A stretch of 64,000 bases of DNA from Alphaproteobacteria bacterium (GCA_020632875.1 JACKET010000010.1:186001-250000), one strand, 5' to 3'; counted from the first letter of the stretch, positions 12,173 to 20,619 are shown. Numbers and translations: made by a program. Notes: a model not told the origin generated them from the letters alone.

Positions 12173-13819
12173 CTACTTCGAGAACGATGCGTGCCAGCCC
12201 GATGCCCCGTCGGCGACGGACCACTTGTAGCTGTTCGGGTGCCGCGCCCCGACGCGGATGGTCTTCTTCACGCGATCGACCCCGAGCACCATCTCGACGG
12301 TGTGCGTGCCCTCGGACAACGAGTGACCGAGGATCGGCGTCGGACCGAGATCCGTGCCGTCGACCAGGACCCGGGCGCCCCACGGCACGCTGCGGAACGC
12401 CACGGGGACGCTGTCGGCCGCGACGACGGGCTGCGGCGTGGGCTCCGGCGCCGGCCGCGGGGTGGGTGCGACGGGCTTCGGCGCCGTGGGGACGGGCTTC
12501 GGCGGTGGCGCAGGCGCGGGAGCCGGCGCGGGCTCGGGCGCCACGTCGGGCGCTTCGGGGTCCTCGGCATCCGGCTCGCCCCCGGCGTCGGGATCGCCGG
12601 CATCCGGGTCGCCCTCGGCATCCGGGTCGTCGGCGTCGGGCTCGCCGGCGTCTGGATCCGCCACGGCGTCGTCGGGCTCGACCGGAGCGGGCGCGGTGAT
12701 GGGCGCGGGCTCGACGGGCTGGAGCACGACGCGCTGGGGAGGCGGGTTCGTCGCGAGGAACACGAAGAGCAGGACCGCCGCGAACAGGCCCAGGCTCACG
12801 GCGACCAGCACGCCGACCGCCGAGAAGCCCATCAGGCCGGTGCCGAGGAGCAGCGTGCGGCTGACCGACCCCGTGTTCCCGCCGAGATCGCCGGCCGCCG
12901 AGCGGAACAGGGTCTCGGAGAGCTGGTGCCCGGCGAGCTTGTCGGCGACGACCTCTTTCTCGGGCACCTGTTTCTCGGCCCAGTCGCGGAGCCAGGGCTC
13001 GGGCAGGGTCTGACGCATGCGGCGGCACGCCCGCTCGACCTCGCGCGCGGAGGGCCGCTCCTCTTCGTCGATCCGCCGCATCTTCGAGGCGAGCAGGAGC
13101 GCCTGCTCGAGGCCTTCGTCGCCCCGCGCGAGCTCGCGGGCCCGGTCGTCGAGGTCGTGGCCCCGGCTGTCGGCGGGCGCCTCGCCGGTGAGCATGACCC
13201 ACAGCGAGACCCCGAGGCTGTAGACGTCACCGGCGGGCCCCTCGACGCCCTGGAGTCGCTCGGGCGCCATGTAGCCCGGCGTTCCGGAGATGCTGCGGGT
13301 GGTCTCGGACTCGCGGCCCGTGAACCGGGCCCGCGCCACGCCGAAGTCGAGCAGGCGGACCTCGCCGGTCGGCGTGATCTGGATGTTCGCGGGCTTCACG
13401 TCGCGGTGCAACAGCTCGAGCGGCCCGCCATCGGGACCGGGGAAGGTGTAGGCCTTGTCGAGCACCCGCGCGATCTCGCCGACGACCTCGACCGCCACGC
13501 CGGTCTGGAACGGGCCGAGCTGCTCGAGCAGCGCACCCGCCGACTGGCCGTCGACGAAGTCCATCACGACGGCCCACTTGCCCGACAGCCGGGTGGGCGG
13601 GTCGACCGACACGATCGCACGATCGCGGATCAACGCCAGGATCCGCGCCTCGTCGCGGAACCGCGAGAGCAGGTCGGGATCGGGGTCGTTGTCGTGCAGC
13701 ACCTTGACTGCCACGTCTTTCGTGAACCCCGAGCCGGACTCCAGGCGAGCCCGGTACACCTTCCCGAACCCGCCCGTGCCGACGACACCGAGGATGGTGT
13801 AGGTCCGGGACTCCGCCAT
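12173..13819 (-). CDS. Transmembrane Ser/Thr protein kinase with PEGA-like C-terminus
   Basis: The 548-residue protein has a Hanks-type kinase domain at about 7-275: glycine loop GTGGFGKVY, Lys39 in VAVKV, catalytic HRDVKPAN with Asp140, DFG at 158-160 and GYMAPE. A TM helix lies at about 332-356. An extracytoplasmic Pro/Asp/Ala-rich spacer with repeated DPDAGDPDA-like units follows, then a PEGA-like beta domain (about 465-535) that may bind envelope polymers. This is the usual architecture of myxobacterial sensor kinases. The ATG at 13819 faces dnaX with only 33 bases between the starts. The TSP3 surface-protein gene starts 34 bases downstream, so the kinase may be expressed with, and could respond to, that surface module. 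Confidence 0.92.
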   Translation of the reverse strand: MAESRTYTILGVVGTGGFGKVYRARLESGSGFTKDVAVKVLHDNDPDPDLLSRFRDEARILALIRDRAIVSVDPPTRLSGKWAVVMDFVDGQSAGALLEQLGPFQTGVAVEVVGEIARVLDKAYTFPGPDGGPLELLHRDVKPANIQITPTGEVRLLDFGVARARFTGRESETTRSISGTPGYMAPERLQGVEGPAGDVYSLGVSLWVMLTGEAPADSRGHDLDDRARELARGDEGLEQALLLASKMRRIDEEERPSAREVERACRRMRQTLPEPWLRDWAEKQVPEKEVVADKLAGHQLSETLFRSAAGDLGGNTGSVSRTLLLGTGLMGFSAVGVLVAVSLGLFAAVLLFVFLATNPPPQRVVLQPVEPAPITAPAPVEPDDAVADPDAGEPDADDPDAEGDPDAGDPDAGGEPDAEDPEAPDVAPEPAPAPAPAPPPKPVPTAPKPVAPTPRPAPEPTPQPVVAADSVPVAFRSVPWGARVLVDGTDLGPTPILGHSLSEGTHTVEMVLGVDRVKKTIRVGARHPNSYKWSVADGASGWHASFSK

Positions 13820-13852
13820 GCCGGCATGATACCAGTGCGACCGGAGCCGCCC

Positions 13853-15786
13853 TTGTCCTACCTCGCCATCGCTCGAAAGTACCGCCCGGCGACGTTCGAC
13901 GAGATCGTGGGGCAGGCCCACGTGACGCGCACGTTGCGCAACGCGCTCGCCAACCACCGCATCCACCACGCGTACCTGTTCTGCGGCGCGCGGGGGGTCG
14001 GCAAGACCACCGCGGCGCGCGCCTTCGCGAAGTCCCTCAACTGCGTGAACGGCCCCACGCCCGACCCCTGCGGCGAGTGCGTGTCGTGCCGCGAGATCGC
14101 GTCCGGCACGAGCCCCGACCTCATCGAGATCGACGGCGCCTCGAACAACTCCGTCGACGACGTGCGCGACCTGCGCGACAACGTCGGGTACCTGCCCACC
14201 CGCGGCAAGTACAAGATCTACCTCGTCGACGAGGTCCACATGCTGTCGAAGGCGGCGTTCAACGCGCTGCTCAAGACGCTCGAAGAGCCCCCGGCCCACA
14301 TCGTGTTCCTCTTCGCGACCACCGAGCCCGCGAAGATCCCCGACACCATCCTGTCGCGGGTGCAGCGCTTCGACTTCAAGCGCATCCCCATCGCGGCCGT
14401 CGTGCAGCGGCTGCAGAGCATCGCCGCCTCCGAGGGCGCGTCGGTGTCCGAGGCGTCCCTGCGCCTCATCGCCCGGGCCGGCGAGGGCTCGATGCGCGAC
14501 GCCCAGTCGCTGCTCGACAAGGTCATCAGCTTCGCCGGGGCCGGCGCGGTCTCCGACTCCGAGGTCACCGAGATCCTGGGCCTCATCGACCGCACGCTGC
14601 TGCACCGCACCCTCGAGGGGCTCGTGAAGGGCGACGCGGCGGCGGTGCTCGAGGTGGTCGACACGGTCTACGGCTACGGCTTCGAGCTCGCGCAGTTCTC
14701 CGAAGAGCTGATGGAGGTCGTGCGCAACGCGACGTTCCTCAGGCTCTCCGAGGCCGCGCGCAAGTACGTCGACATCCCCGACGACGAGGTCGCCCAGCTC
14801 GCGAAGATCGTCGAGGGTGTCGAAGCCGAGCAGCTGCAGCGGCTGTTCTCGGCGCTGATCGACGTGCACGACCAGGTCAGCCGGGCCGCACGCCCGCGCC
14901 TCGTGCTCGAGATGGCGGTCGCCCGCCTCGCCACCCCGCGTCCGGTGGTGCCGGTCGGTGCGCTGGTCCAGCGGCTCGAAGACCTCGAGCGGAGGGCCCG
15001 CCACGCAAAAAAAGCCCAGGGGGCCGGCCCGATCGGGCGGCGGCCCCGGACCTGAACGCCGGCCGCCCCCGGCCGCAGCACGATCAGCGTCCCGCTCCGG
15101 TCCCCGCCGAGGTCCGCGCACCCGCGCCGCCGCGACGAGAGCCCCCGGCCCCTCGGCCGCCGTCCCCGCCGCGCTCGCGCGCACCCGACATGCCACCCGC
15201 TCCGCCGATGATGCGCGAGCCCGACATGCCGCCCGCTCCGCCGGTCCGGTCTCGCGAGCCCGAAATGCCGCCCGCCCCGCCGGTCCGGTCCCGCGAGCCC
15301 GACATGCCGCCCGCCCCGCCGATGATGCGCGAGCCTGTTCCGGTCCGGTCCCGCGAGCCCGAAATGCCGCCGTCCCCGCCGATGCGCGAGCCCGAACGGT
15401 CCGCCCCGCCGGGTCCCCCGCGAAGGCGCGACCCGTGGGAGAGCCTCGCCAACGAGCTCCGCAAGCTCGGCGGCCCCGCCGCGACCCTCGCAGAGGGCCG
15501 GGTGAAGCTCGATCGCGGCACGCTCCTCATCTCGCTGCCCGGCGGCCGCAAGCTCGCCGAGGGCCGACGCGCCGCGAAGCACAATCCGGCGGTTGAGGAA
15601 GCCGTCCACCGGTATTACTCCGAGACCACCACCCTCGAGGTCATCGCCCTGCCCGACACCGGGTCGGACCGCGATCGACAGGATGCCCTGGAGCGCCAGG
15701 TGCTCGCCGACCCCGACATCCAGCGCATCGTGCGTGCGCTCGATGCCCAGCTGAACCGGGTCGTTCCCCTCACCGACGGAGACTGA
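13853..15786 (+). CDS. dnaX: DNA polymerase III subunit tau (and gamma), expressed through a -1 frameshift at 15007-15013
   Basis: The clamp-loader ATPase reads from TTG 13853 (MSYLAIARKYRP, with GGAG six bases upstream) and shows the P-loop GARGVGKT at 45-52, zinc Cys 64, 73, 76 and 79, and DEVHML. In frame 0 it stops at 15055, giving a gamma-like product of 400 residues. A -1 slip on the seven A residues at 15007-15013 continues the protein to 15786, giving tau of about 644 residues. The tau part has a Pro/Met/Arg-rich repeated linker and a C-terminal tau domain starting WESLANELRKL. An in-frame ATG at 13826 is a possible longer start. ybaB starts 2 bases after the tau stop. The frame change matches the known dnaX mechanism, so I read it as programmed, not an error. 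Confidence 0.93.
15007..15047 (+). promoter_or_regulatory. dnaX: Programmed -1 ribosomal frameshift signal in dnaX
   Basis: The zero-frame codons are GCA AAA AAA GCC, a seven-A slippery run at 15007-15013. Six bases later comes a strong nested stem: GGGGCC at 15020-15025 pairs with GGCCCC at 15042-15047, and inside it GCCCG at 15027-15031 pairs with CGGGC at 15034-15038 around AT. Slippery A tract, short spacer and stem-loop are the elements known from dnaX frameshifting in other bacteria. Transcriptional slippage on the A run is an alternative. The zero frame ends at TGA 15053-15055. Confidence 0.9.
15187..15400 (+). repeat. Pro/Met-rich repeats in the tau linker
   Basis: Within the tau-only part of dnaX, about seven imperfect units of roughly 27-36 bases encode phrases such as EPDMPPAPPMMR and EPEMPPAPPVRSR. 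They form a flexible linker between the ATPase part and the tau C-terminal domain, and the unit number could vary between strains. Confidence 0.8.
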
Positions 15787-15788
15787 CG

Positions 15789-16109
15789 ATGGACCAGTTC
15801 GACTTTGGCAACTTCGGGGCGCTGCTCGGCGGCTTCCAGCAGAAGATGGCCGACATGCAGGCGAAGCAGAAGGCGCTCCGCGTCACGGGCACCGCCGGCG
15901 GCGGCCTCGTCACGGTCGTGGCGACGGGCGACTTCGAGATCGAGAGCGTGTCGATCTCCGAAGAGGCCTACCAGGATCGCGAGCTGCTCGAAGACCTCGT
16001 CCGCGCGGCCACCTCCGAGGCGCTGCGCCAGGTGCGCGAGTCGATGAAGGCCGGCATGCAGGAGATGACGGGCGGCCTCCCGATCCCGCCGGGCCTGCTC
16101 GGCTTCTGA
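15789..16109 (+). CDS. ybaB: YbaB/EbfC family nucleoid-associated protein
   Basis: This 106-residue protein has the usual family length and shape: an N-terminal helix rich in Met/Gln/Lys (QQKMADMQAKQKAL), a short beta part (GGGLVTVVATGDFEIESV) and a C-terminal helix with Gly/Met/Pro-rich end. YbaB-type proteins bind DNA as dimers and are encoded between dnaX and recR in most bacteria, exactly as here. The ATG lies 2 bases after the tau stop and 5 bases before recR, so the three genes form one operon. Confidence 0.95.
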   Translation: MDQFDFGNFGALLGGFQQKMADMQAKQKALRVTGTAGGGLVTVVATGDFEIESVSISEEAYQDRELLEDLVRAATSEALRQVRESMKAGMQEMTGGLPIPPGLLGF

Positions 16110-16114
16110 TCGCC

Positions 16115-16708
16115 GTGCCCACGGCCGACCCCATCGCGCGCGCGGTCCAGCAGCTCAAGCGCCTCCCTGGCATCGGGGAGAAGACCGCCACGCGCCTCGT
16201 GTACTGGATGCTGAACGCGCCGAGCGGCACGCCCAGCGACATCGCGAGCGCGCTGGTGGCGCTCGAAGACGGCATCCACCCGTGCAGCCTGTGCTGCAAC
16301 CTCACGGGCTCCGACCCCTGCCCGATCTGCGCCGACCCGAAGCGCGACGCGCGGCTCGTGTGCGTCGTCGAGCACCCGCAGGACGTGCTCGCGTTCGAGC
16401 GCTCCGGCGAGTACCGCGGTCGGTACCACGTGCTGCACGGCTCGATCGCGCCGCTCGACGGCGTGACGCCCGACCAGCTGAAGATCCGCGAGCTGCTCGC
16501 GCGCGTCGGTCCCGGCCTCGACGAGGTGATCCTCGCCACCGACCCCGACGTCGAGGGCGACGCCACGGCGCTGTACATCGGCCGGCTGCTCCAGCCGCTG
16601 GGGGTGAAGGTCACCCGCCTCGCCCACGGCATCAGCGTGGGCACCGAGATCGAGTACGCCGACGCCGTCAGCCTCGCGCGGGCCCTGCAGTACCGGAGGG
16701 AGATGTGA
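16115..16708 (+). CDS. recR: Recombination mediator RecR
   Basis: The 197-residue protein carries the helix-hairpin-helix RLPGIGEKTATRL (16-28), a four-Cys zinc site (Cys57, 60, 69, 72) and a Toprim domain with VVEHPQDVLAFE and ATDPDVEGDATA. RecR loads RecA on gapped DNA together with RecF or RecO. It starts with GTG 16115, five bases after the ybaB stop. The length is standard and all motifs are intact. Confidence 0.97.
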   Translation: MPTADPIARAVQQLKRLPGIGEKTATRLVYWMLNAPSGTPSDIASALVALEDGIHPCSLCCNLTGSDPCPICADPKRDARLVCVVEHPQDVLAFERSGEYRGRYHVLHGSIAPLDGVTPDQLKIRELLARVGPGLDEVILATDPDVEGDATALYIGRLLQPLGVKVTRLAHGISVGTEIEYADAVSLARALQYRREM

Positions 16709-16905
16709 TCGTGCGCCTGAACGGCAAGGAGCGCGAGCTGCCCGACGCCAGCACCGTGAAGTCCATGCTCGTCGAGCTGGGCTCCGATCGGCCTGGCGTG
16801 GCGGTCGCGATCGACGGGCGGGTCGTCCCGCGCTCGGCACATGGCGACACCACGCTGCATGCCGGCGCCGTGGTCGAGGTCATCCGGGCCGTCGGTGGCG
16901 GCTGA
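16705..16905 (+). CDS. thiS: ThiS/MoaD-type sulfur-carrier protein
   Basis: This 66-residue beta-grasp protein (IVRLNGKERELPDAST) ends in RAVGGG, the Gly-Gly tail that is adenylated and thiocarboxylated in thiamine thiazole synthesis. Length and ending fit ThiS better than MoaD. The GTG at 16705 overlaps the recR stop (GTGA) and has a GGAGG site at 16695-16699; GTG 16711 is an alternative. No thiG, thiF or other thiamine gene is in the window, so the pathway assignment rests on the protein alone. Confidence 0.85.
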   Translation: MIVRLNGKERELPDASTVKSMLVELGSDRPGVAVAIDGRVVPRSAHGDTTLHAGAVVEVIRAVGGG

Positions 16906-17452
16906 TCCGCGCGAGGTGTACCGCGACCGGTGGCTGCTGGTGGTCGACAAGCCCGCCGGCCTGCCGACCCAGGCGACCCGCACCGGCGAGCCCGGCCTGT
17001 ACGAGCAGCTGTGCGCGACCGAGCCGTACGTCGGGCTGCACCACCGGCTCGACCGCAACGTGTCGGGGCTCGTGCTGCTCACCCTCGACCGGTCGGTGAA
17101 CGCCGCCATCGCCGAGGGCTTCCGCGCCCACACCATCCGGCGCACGTACCGCGCGACCCTCGAAGGCGAGGTGGCCGCGGGCACGTGGTCCTGGAAGGTC
17201 GACGGCAAGCCCGCGCGCACCGAGGTCACCGTGCTGCGCCAGGCCAGCGGGCAGACCGAGGTCGAGCTGCGCCTGCACACCGGGCGCAAGCACCAGATCC
17301 GCATCCACGCCGCGATGAACGGCACGCCCGTGGCCGGCGACATGCGGTACGGCGGCGACCTCACGCAGCCCGGCCCCCGGCTCGCGCTGCACGCGTGGCG
17401 CCTCGAGCTCGTCCACCCGGTCACCGGCGAGCCCCTCGTCCTGACCGCCTGA
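16895..17452 (+). CDS. RluA-family pseudouridine synthase, short form
   Basis: The 185-residue protein carries the RluA motif HHRLDRNVSGLVLL with the catalytic Asp, plus the family's DKPAGLPTQ and LHTGRKHQIRIH motifs. It lacks an S4 domain. It should isomerise uridine in rRNA or tRNA; the target cannot be told from sequence. The GTG at 16895 overlaps the end of thiS by 11 bases, placing it last in the dnaX operon. It is shorter than typical RluA proteins (about 220-320), like the minimal RluA/TruC-type forms. Confidence 0.9.
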   Translation: MAADPREVYRDRWLLVVDKPAGLPTQATRTGEPGLYEQLCATEPYVGLHHRLDRNVSGLVLLTLDRSVNAAIAEGFRAHTIRRTYRATLEGEVAAGTWSWKVDGKPARTEVTVLRQASGQTEVELRLHTGRKHQIRIHAAMNGTPVAGDMRYGGDLTQPGPRLALHAWRLELVHPVTGEPLVLTA

Positions 17453-17552
17453 TTCGTCGACGCTCATCCAGAGCCGATCGACGCGGCGCGTGAAGCACGA
17501 TTGAAGCTGTCGCACCCCCACTCGCGACCCAGGTTTCGGGTGGAGGTAAGAC

Positions 17553-18866
17553 ATGAACACGAAGACCCTCTTCTCTCTCGCCCTGCTCGTCCTCGCCGGC
17601 TGCACCGCCGGATCCGACCCGGCCGACGGGCCGCGGGTCGAAGGGCGCGTGACCGACCGAAACGGCGCCCAGGCGCGCTTCGCCGGCTCGGGTACCCTGG
17701 CGGCCGCGACGCGCGTGGAGGCCCATGCCGTCGGGGCGGATGGTGCCCTGTCCTTCTTCGCGGAGGCCGCCATCGACGCCGACGGCGCGTATGCCGTCGA
17801 GATCCCCGACGGCGCCGGGTTCGTCGTGGTGCAGGCCGTCGACGCGGACGGCGCGGTGCTCGGCAGCGCCGTGGTGGAGCCGTCGGACGACGCCGTTCGC
17901 ACCGCCACGCCCGTCGACGTGGAGTCGAGCGTAGAGGCCCTGGTGTTCCTCGAAGGCGACGCGGATGCGGCGCACTGGACGGAGACCCGGGCCCGCATCG
18001 ATGCATCCACGGCGCTGGCCGTGAAGGGCGCGGCCGACGCGGACGCCGCCATCGCCGACCTGGCGGACGCCGTCGCCGCGAGCGCCGAAGCGCGCACCGA
18101 GTCCTGGACCCGCGCCGGGCTCGACGCCGGAGCGGTGGCGAGCGCCCGGCTCGACGCGGCCCTCGCGCTCTCCGCGGCCCTCGATGCCGGAGACGGCGCG
18201 GCATACGACGCCTTCCTCGAGGCCCTCGCCGACGCGGAGGCCGACGCGGGCGCGACGCCGACGGATCGCGTGCACACCGAGGCTGACGCGTCACTCGCGT
18301 TCCGCGCGACCCTGCGGGCCCACGGCGACACCGCGCTGCTCGATGCAGCGGCGGCGGGCTCCGCCGAGGCCGAGGCGCGCGCCTGGGCATCGGCATCCGG
18401 CGCGCTGCTCGAGGCCGCCGGTGCCACGCAGGCCGTGGTGGACGAGGCGAACGACGCGACGCTGGCACTCGAGGCCGAGCTGACGGCCTCCGCGAGCGCC
18501 TCGGCCGCCGCAGACGCCGCGGTGGCGTGGCGCGAGGAGGTCGCGGGCTCGGCGACCGTGCAGGGCTCGCTGCTCGGCGAGGCCGTCGGTGCCGACCTGG
18601 TCACCGAAGCCGCGCTGGATTCCGCCGTCGACGCGGCCGCCACCGCCGCCGCATCGCTCGACGCCGCGGTCGAGGTGACCGCCGAAGCCTCGGTCACCGG
18701 CCCGGCGTTCGACGCCGAGGCCTTCGCGACGGCCGTGGTGGACGCGATGGACGCGCACCGCGCCACGGTGGACGCCCAGGCGCAGACCCTGCTCGTGGGC
18801 GTGCCGAACGCGTCGGCGAGCGCCGCGCTGATCGTCGAAGCCCACAGCTCGTTCCGCGGGCTGTGA
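17553..18866 (+). CDS. Ala/Asp/Glu-rich lipoprotein of unknown function
   Basis: The 437-residue product begins with a signal and lipobox (LLVLAGC, Cys17). The mature N-terminal part (about 25-125) looks beta-rich, like a carboxypeptidase-regulatory or Ig-like fold. The remaining 300 residues are dominated by Ala with Asp, Glu, Thr and Ser, have almost no Lys, and should form long acidic helices, possibly a coiled coil. I recognise no family. A GGAGGT ribosome site precedes the ATG at 17553. It stands alone between the rluA-like gene and the RNA genes, with 100 bases upstream as the likely promoter region. Confidence 0.75.
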   Translation: MNTKTLFSLALLVLAGCTAGSDPADGPRVEGRVTDRNGAQARFAGSGTLAAATRVEAHAVGADGALSFFAEAAIDADGAYAVEIPDGAGFVVVQAVDADGAVLGSAVVEPSDDAVRTATPVDVESSVEALVFLEGDADAAHWTETRARIDASTALAVKGAADADAAIADLADAVAASAEARTESWTRAGLDAGAVASARLDAALALSAALDAGDGAAYDAFLEALADAEADAGATPTDRVHTEADASLAFRATLRAHGDTALLDAAAAGSAEAEARAWASASGALLEAAGATQAVVDEANDATLALEAELTASASASAAADAAVAWREEVAGSATVQGSLLGEAVGADLVTEAALDSAVDAAATAAASLDAAVEVTAEASVTGPAFDAEAFATAVVDAMDAHRATVDAQAQTLLVGVPNASASAALIVEAHSSFRGL

Positions 18867-18887
18867 CGCGATCCATCCTCGGAGGGA

Positions 18888-18987
18888 GAGAGCCGGGGTT
18901 CCCCAAGGCCCCGAGGGCACCGACTACCGTTGCTTCCTCTCGGACCTGGCGGGGTTCACGGGCCACGGTCCTCGGGCCCCGACTCTC
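18888..18987 (-). ncRNA. ffs: Small bacterial signal recognition particle RNA (4.5S type)
   Basis: Read on the minus strand, the apical core is CCAGGTCCGAGAGGAAGCA, the conserved Ffh-binding hairpin with GAGA tetraloop and asymmetric A-rich loop. The terminal helix is directly visible: GAGTCGGGG (complement of 18977-18985) pairs with CCCCGGCTC (complement of 18890-18898), with one G-U pair among nine. The size of about 100 bases fits the small SRP RNA. It lies just downstream of two tRNA-Ser genes and tadA on the same strand and near dnaX, a common neighbourhood. The exact ends are estimated from the helix. Confidence 0.88.
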
Positions 18988-19004
18988 ACCCTCCGGGATG
19001 GGTA

Positions 19005-19092
19005 TGGCGGAGAGAGCGGGATTCGAACCCGCGGTGGGTTGCCCCACACACGATTTCCAGTCGTGCACCTTCGACCACTCGGTCACCTCTCC
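19005..19092 (-). tRNA. tRNA-Ser(GGA), CCA encoded
   Basis: Minus-strand reading begins GGAGAGGTGACCGAGTGG. The anticodon stem CGACT/AATCG holds loop CTGGAAA with anticodon GGA (reads UCC/UCU). The long variable arm with GTGGGGCAACCCAC is typical of serine tRNAs, and the T arm is GCGGGTTCGAATCCCGC. The acceptor closes with a final G-U pair, and the 3' end GCCA shows that CCA is encoded in the DNA. Confidence 0.95.
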
Positions 19093-19109
19093 ATAAAGCG
19101 CGACGGGTG

Positions 19110-19196
19110 CGGAGAGAGAGGGATTCGAACCCTCGGTACGCTTACACGCACACTGGATTTCGAATCCAGCGCCTTCAACCGCTCGGCCATCTCTCC
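19110..19196 (-). tRNA. tRNA-Ser(CGA), CCA not encoded
   Basis: Minus-strand reading begins GGAGAGATGGCCGAGCGG. The stem CTGGA/TCCAG encloses loop TTCGAAA with anticodon CGA (reads UCG). A long variable arm is present and the T arm is GAGGGTTCGAATCCCTC. After the discriminator G the DNA reads CACCC, so CCA must be added after transcription; a CCA-adding-type enzyme is encoded 1.4 kb away. It is 17 bases from the other tRNA-Ser. Confidence 0.95.
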
Positions 19197-19209
19197 ATGG
19201 AACCCGTCT

Positions 19210-19692
19210 TCACCGGGAGCGCAGGGCGCGGAAGAATTCCTTCAACTTCGCGCTGCACTCGTCGGCGAGTACGCCATCGACGACTTCGAAACGGTGGTTC
19301 AGACCGGGGAAGGCGGACAGATCCGCCAGCGTGCCGAGGAAGCCGCCCTTCGGGTCGGTGCATCCGAAGACGCACCGCTCGATGCGGGACAGCACCATGG
19401 CGCCGGCACACATCGGGCAGGGCTCGAGGGTCACGTAGACGGTGCACCCCTCGAGTCGCCAATCGCCGAGGGCCCGCGCCGCTGCTCGCATCGCGATCAG
19501 CTCGGCGTGGCCGGTGGGATCGGCGTCGAGCTGCCGTCGGTTGTGGGCTGTGGCCACGATCTGGCCACCCTTCACCACCACGGCCCCCACGGGGACCTCG
19601 CCCAGCGCAGCCCCGGCATCGGCCTGGACCAGCGCCTGCCGCATGAAGTGCGGATGCGCTTCGGAGGGGCGGGCGTTCGAGTCGTCGTTCAT
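19210..19692 (-). CDS. tadA: tRNA-specific adenosine deaminase TadA
   Basis: The 160-residue cytidine/deoxycytidylate deaminase-fold protein carries the zinc site HAE (His62, Glu64) and PCPMC (Cys92, Cys95), with the family's FGCTDPKGG motif. TadA converts A34 to inosine in the wobble position, classically of tRNA-Arg(ACG). The ATG at 19692 gives the usual length. It is followed on the same strand by tRNA-Ser(CGA) after 13 bases, so the genes may share a transcript. Confidence 0.95.
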   Translation of the reverse strand: MNDDSNARPSEAHPHFMRQALVQADAGAALGEVPVGAVVVKGGQIVATAHNRRQLDADPTGHAELIAMRAAARALGDWRLEGCTVYVTLEPCPMCAGAMVLSRIERCVFGCTDPKGGFLGTLADLSAFPGLNHRFEVVDGVLADECSAKLKEFFRALRSR

Positions 19693-19860
19693 CGCGTCAA
19701 AGATCGCCGGCGCGACGCGCCGTGAGCACCAGAGCAGGTACCCGTCGACCCATCTCACGTCAAGGGGAAGAGGGCGAGCGACCCGGGTGTCTCGATGGGG
19801 TCGCGCGCGTCGCTTGTATGGGCTCCCGCATGCCCATACGCTTTCTTCCTGGGGGTTCCC

Positions 19861-20619
19861 ATGACAATCGTCCGGGTCGCGGCCGTCGCCGCCCTGAGCC
19901 TGCTGTTCTCCGATGCCTGGGCGGGCACGATCTCGCTCACCACGTCCGACGCGGTCACCCTGTCGGCCGAGCACCAGGGGCGGGGCGATCGCGGGGTGAT
20001 CCTCGTGCACGGCAGCGGGGGCGACCGCAGCGGCTGGGCCGACATCGCGAAGGGTCTGGCGGGCGCCGGGCTGCAGGTCGTGAACGTCGACCTCCGCGGC
20101 CACGGCGCGTCGAAGGGCGAGCCCGACCCGCTGAAGATGCACGAAGACGTGCTGTCGGCCGCGAAGTACCTGCGCGGCAAGGGCGTGAAGCACATCATGG
20201 TCGTGGGCACGAAGCTCGGCGGCAACGTCGCTCTGGCTGCGGCCGCGGCCGACCCCGAGATCGAGAGCGTGGTCATGATCTCGCCCGCGCTGAACGCGAG
20301 CGGCGTGAAGGTCACGGCGTCGCTGCCGGCGCTCGGCGAGCGCAAGCTCCTGCTCATCGCCGGCGAAGACGACACGCTGTCGAAGAAGGCCGTGAACCTC
20401 ATCGACAACGAGATCGACACGGGCACCGTGATGGTGCTCGATTCCGGCGGGTCCGGGATGGCCCTCGTGAACCGCGCGTCCGACCTCGAGACCACCCTGA
20501 TCGCGTGGGGCAAGGGCTCGACCGACGGCAACGCGATCACCGATCCCAAGGCCTCCGTGGGGTCCGGCGACACCTCTGCGATGGAGACCACCGGGACGAA
20601 GCTGGGTGAACGTCGCTGA
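19861..20619 (+). CDS. Secreted alpha/beta-hydrolase-like protein lacking the catalytic Ser and His
   Basis: The 252-residue protein has a signal peptide ending DAWA/GT near residue 21 and a clear alpha/beta-hydrolase core: oxyanion-loop region HGSGGDRSGW (50-59), VDLRGHGAS (77-84) and the nucleophile-elbow context VVGTKLGGNVAL. The elbow reads G-T-K-L-G (116-120), with Lys where the nucleophile Ser should be. The C-terminal catalytic His region reads SGGSGMAL, where HG is expected; the acid Asp in GEDD remains. It is probably not a working esterase; a binding or structural role is possible. The ATG at 19861 is preferred because it begins the signal peptide. It overlaps the next gene by 14 bases. 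Confidence 0.8.
   Translation: MTIVRVAAVAALSLLFSDAWAGTISLTTSDAVTLSAEHQGRGDRGVILVHGSGGDRSGWADIAKGLAGAGLQVVNVDLRGHGASKGEPDPLKMHEDVLSAAKYLRGKGVKHIMVVGTKLGGNVALAAAAADPEIESVVMISPALNASGVKVTASLPALGERKLLLIAGEDDTLSKKAVNLIDNEIDTGTVMVLDSGGSGMALVNRASDLETTLIAWGKGSTDGNAITDPKASVGSGDTSAMETTGTKLGERR

Noticed and set aside
13820..15196. Minus-strand frame extending upstream of the kinase through dnaX
   Set aside because: It is open only because of GC bias; the kinase motif set begins right after ATG 13819 and the upstream part is antisense to dnaX.
15007..15786. dnaX read as broken by a sequencing error
   Set aside because: The frame change falls exactly on a slippery A run followed by a stem, and both frames end sensibly, which fits known programmed frameshifting better than an error.
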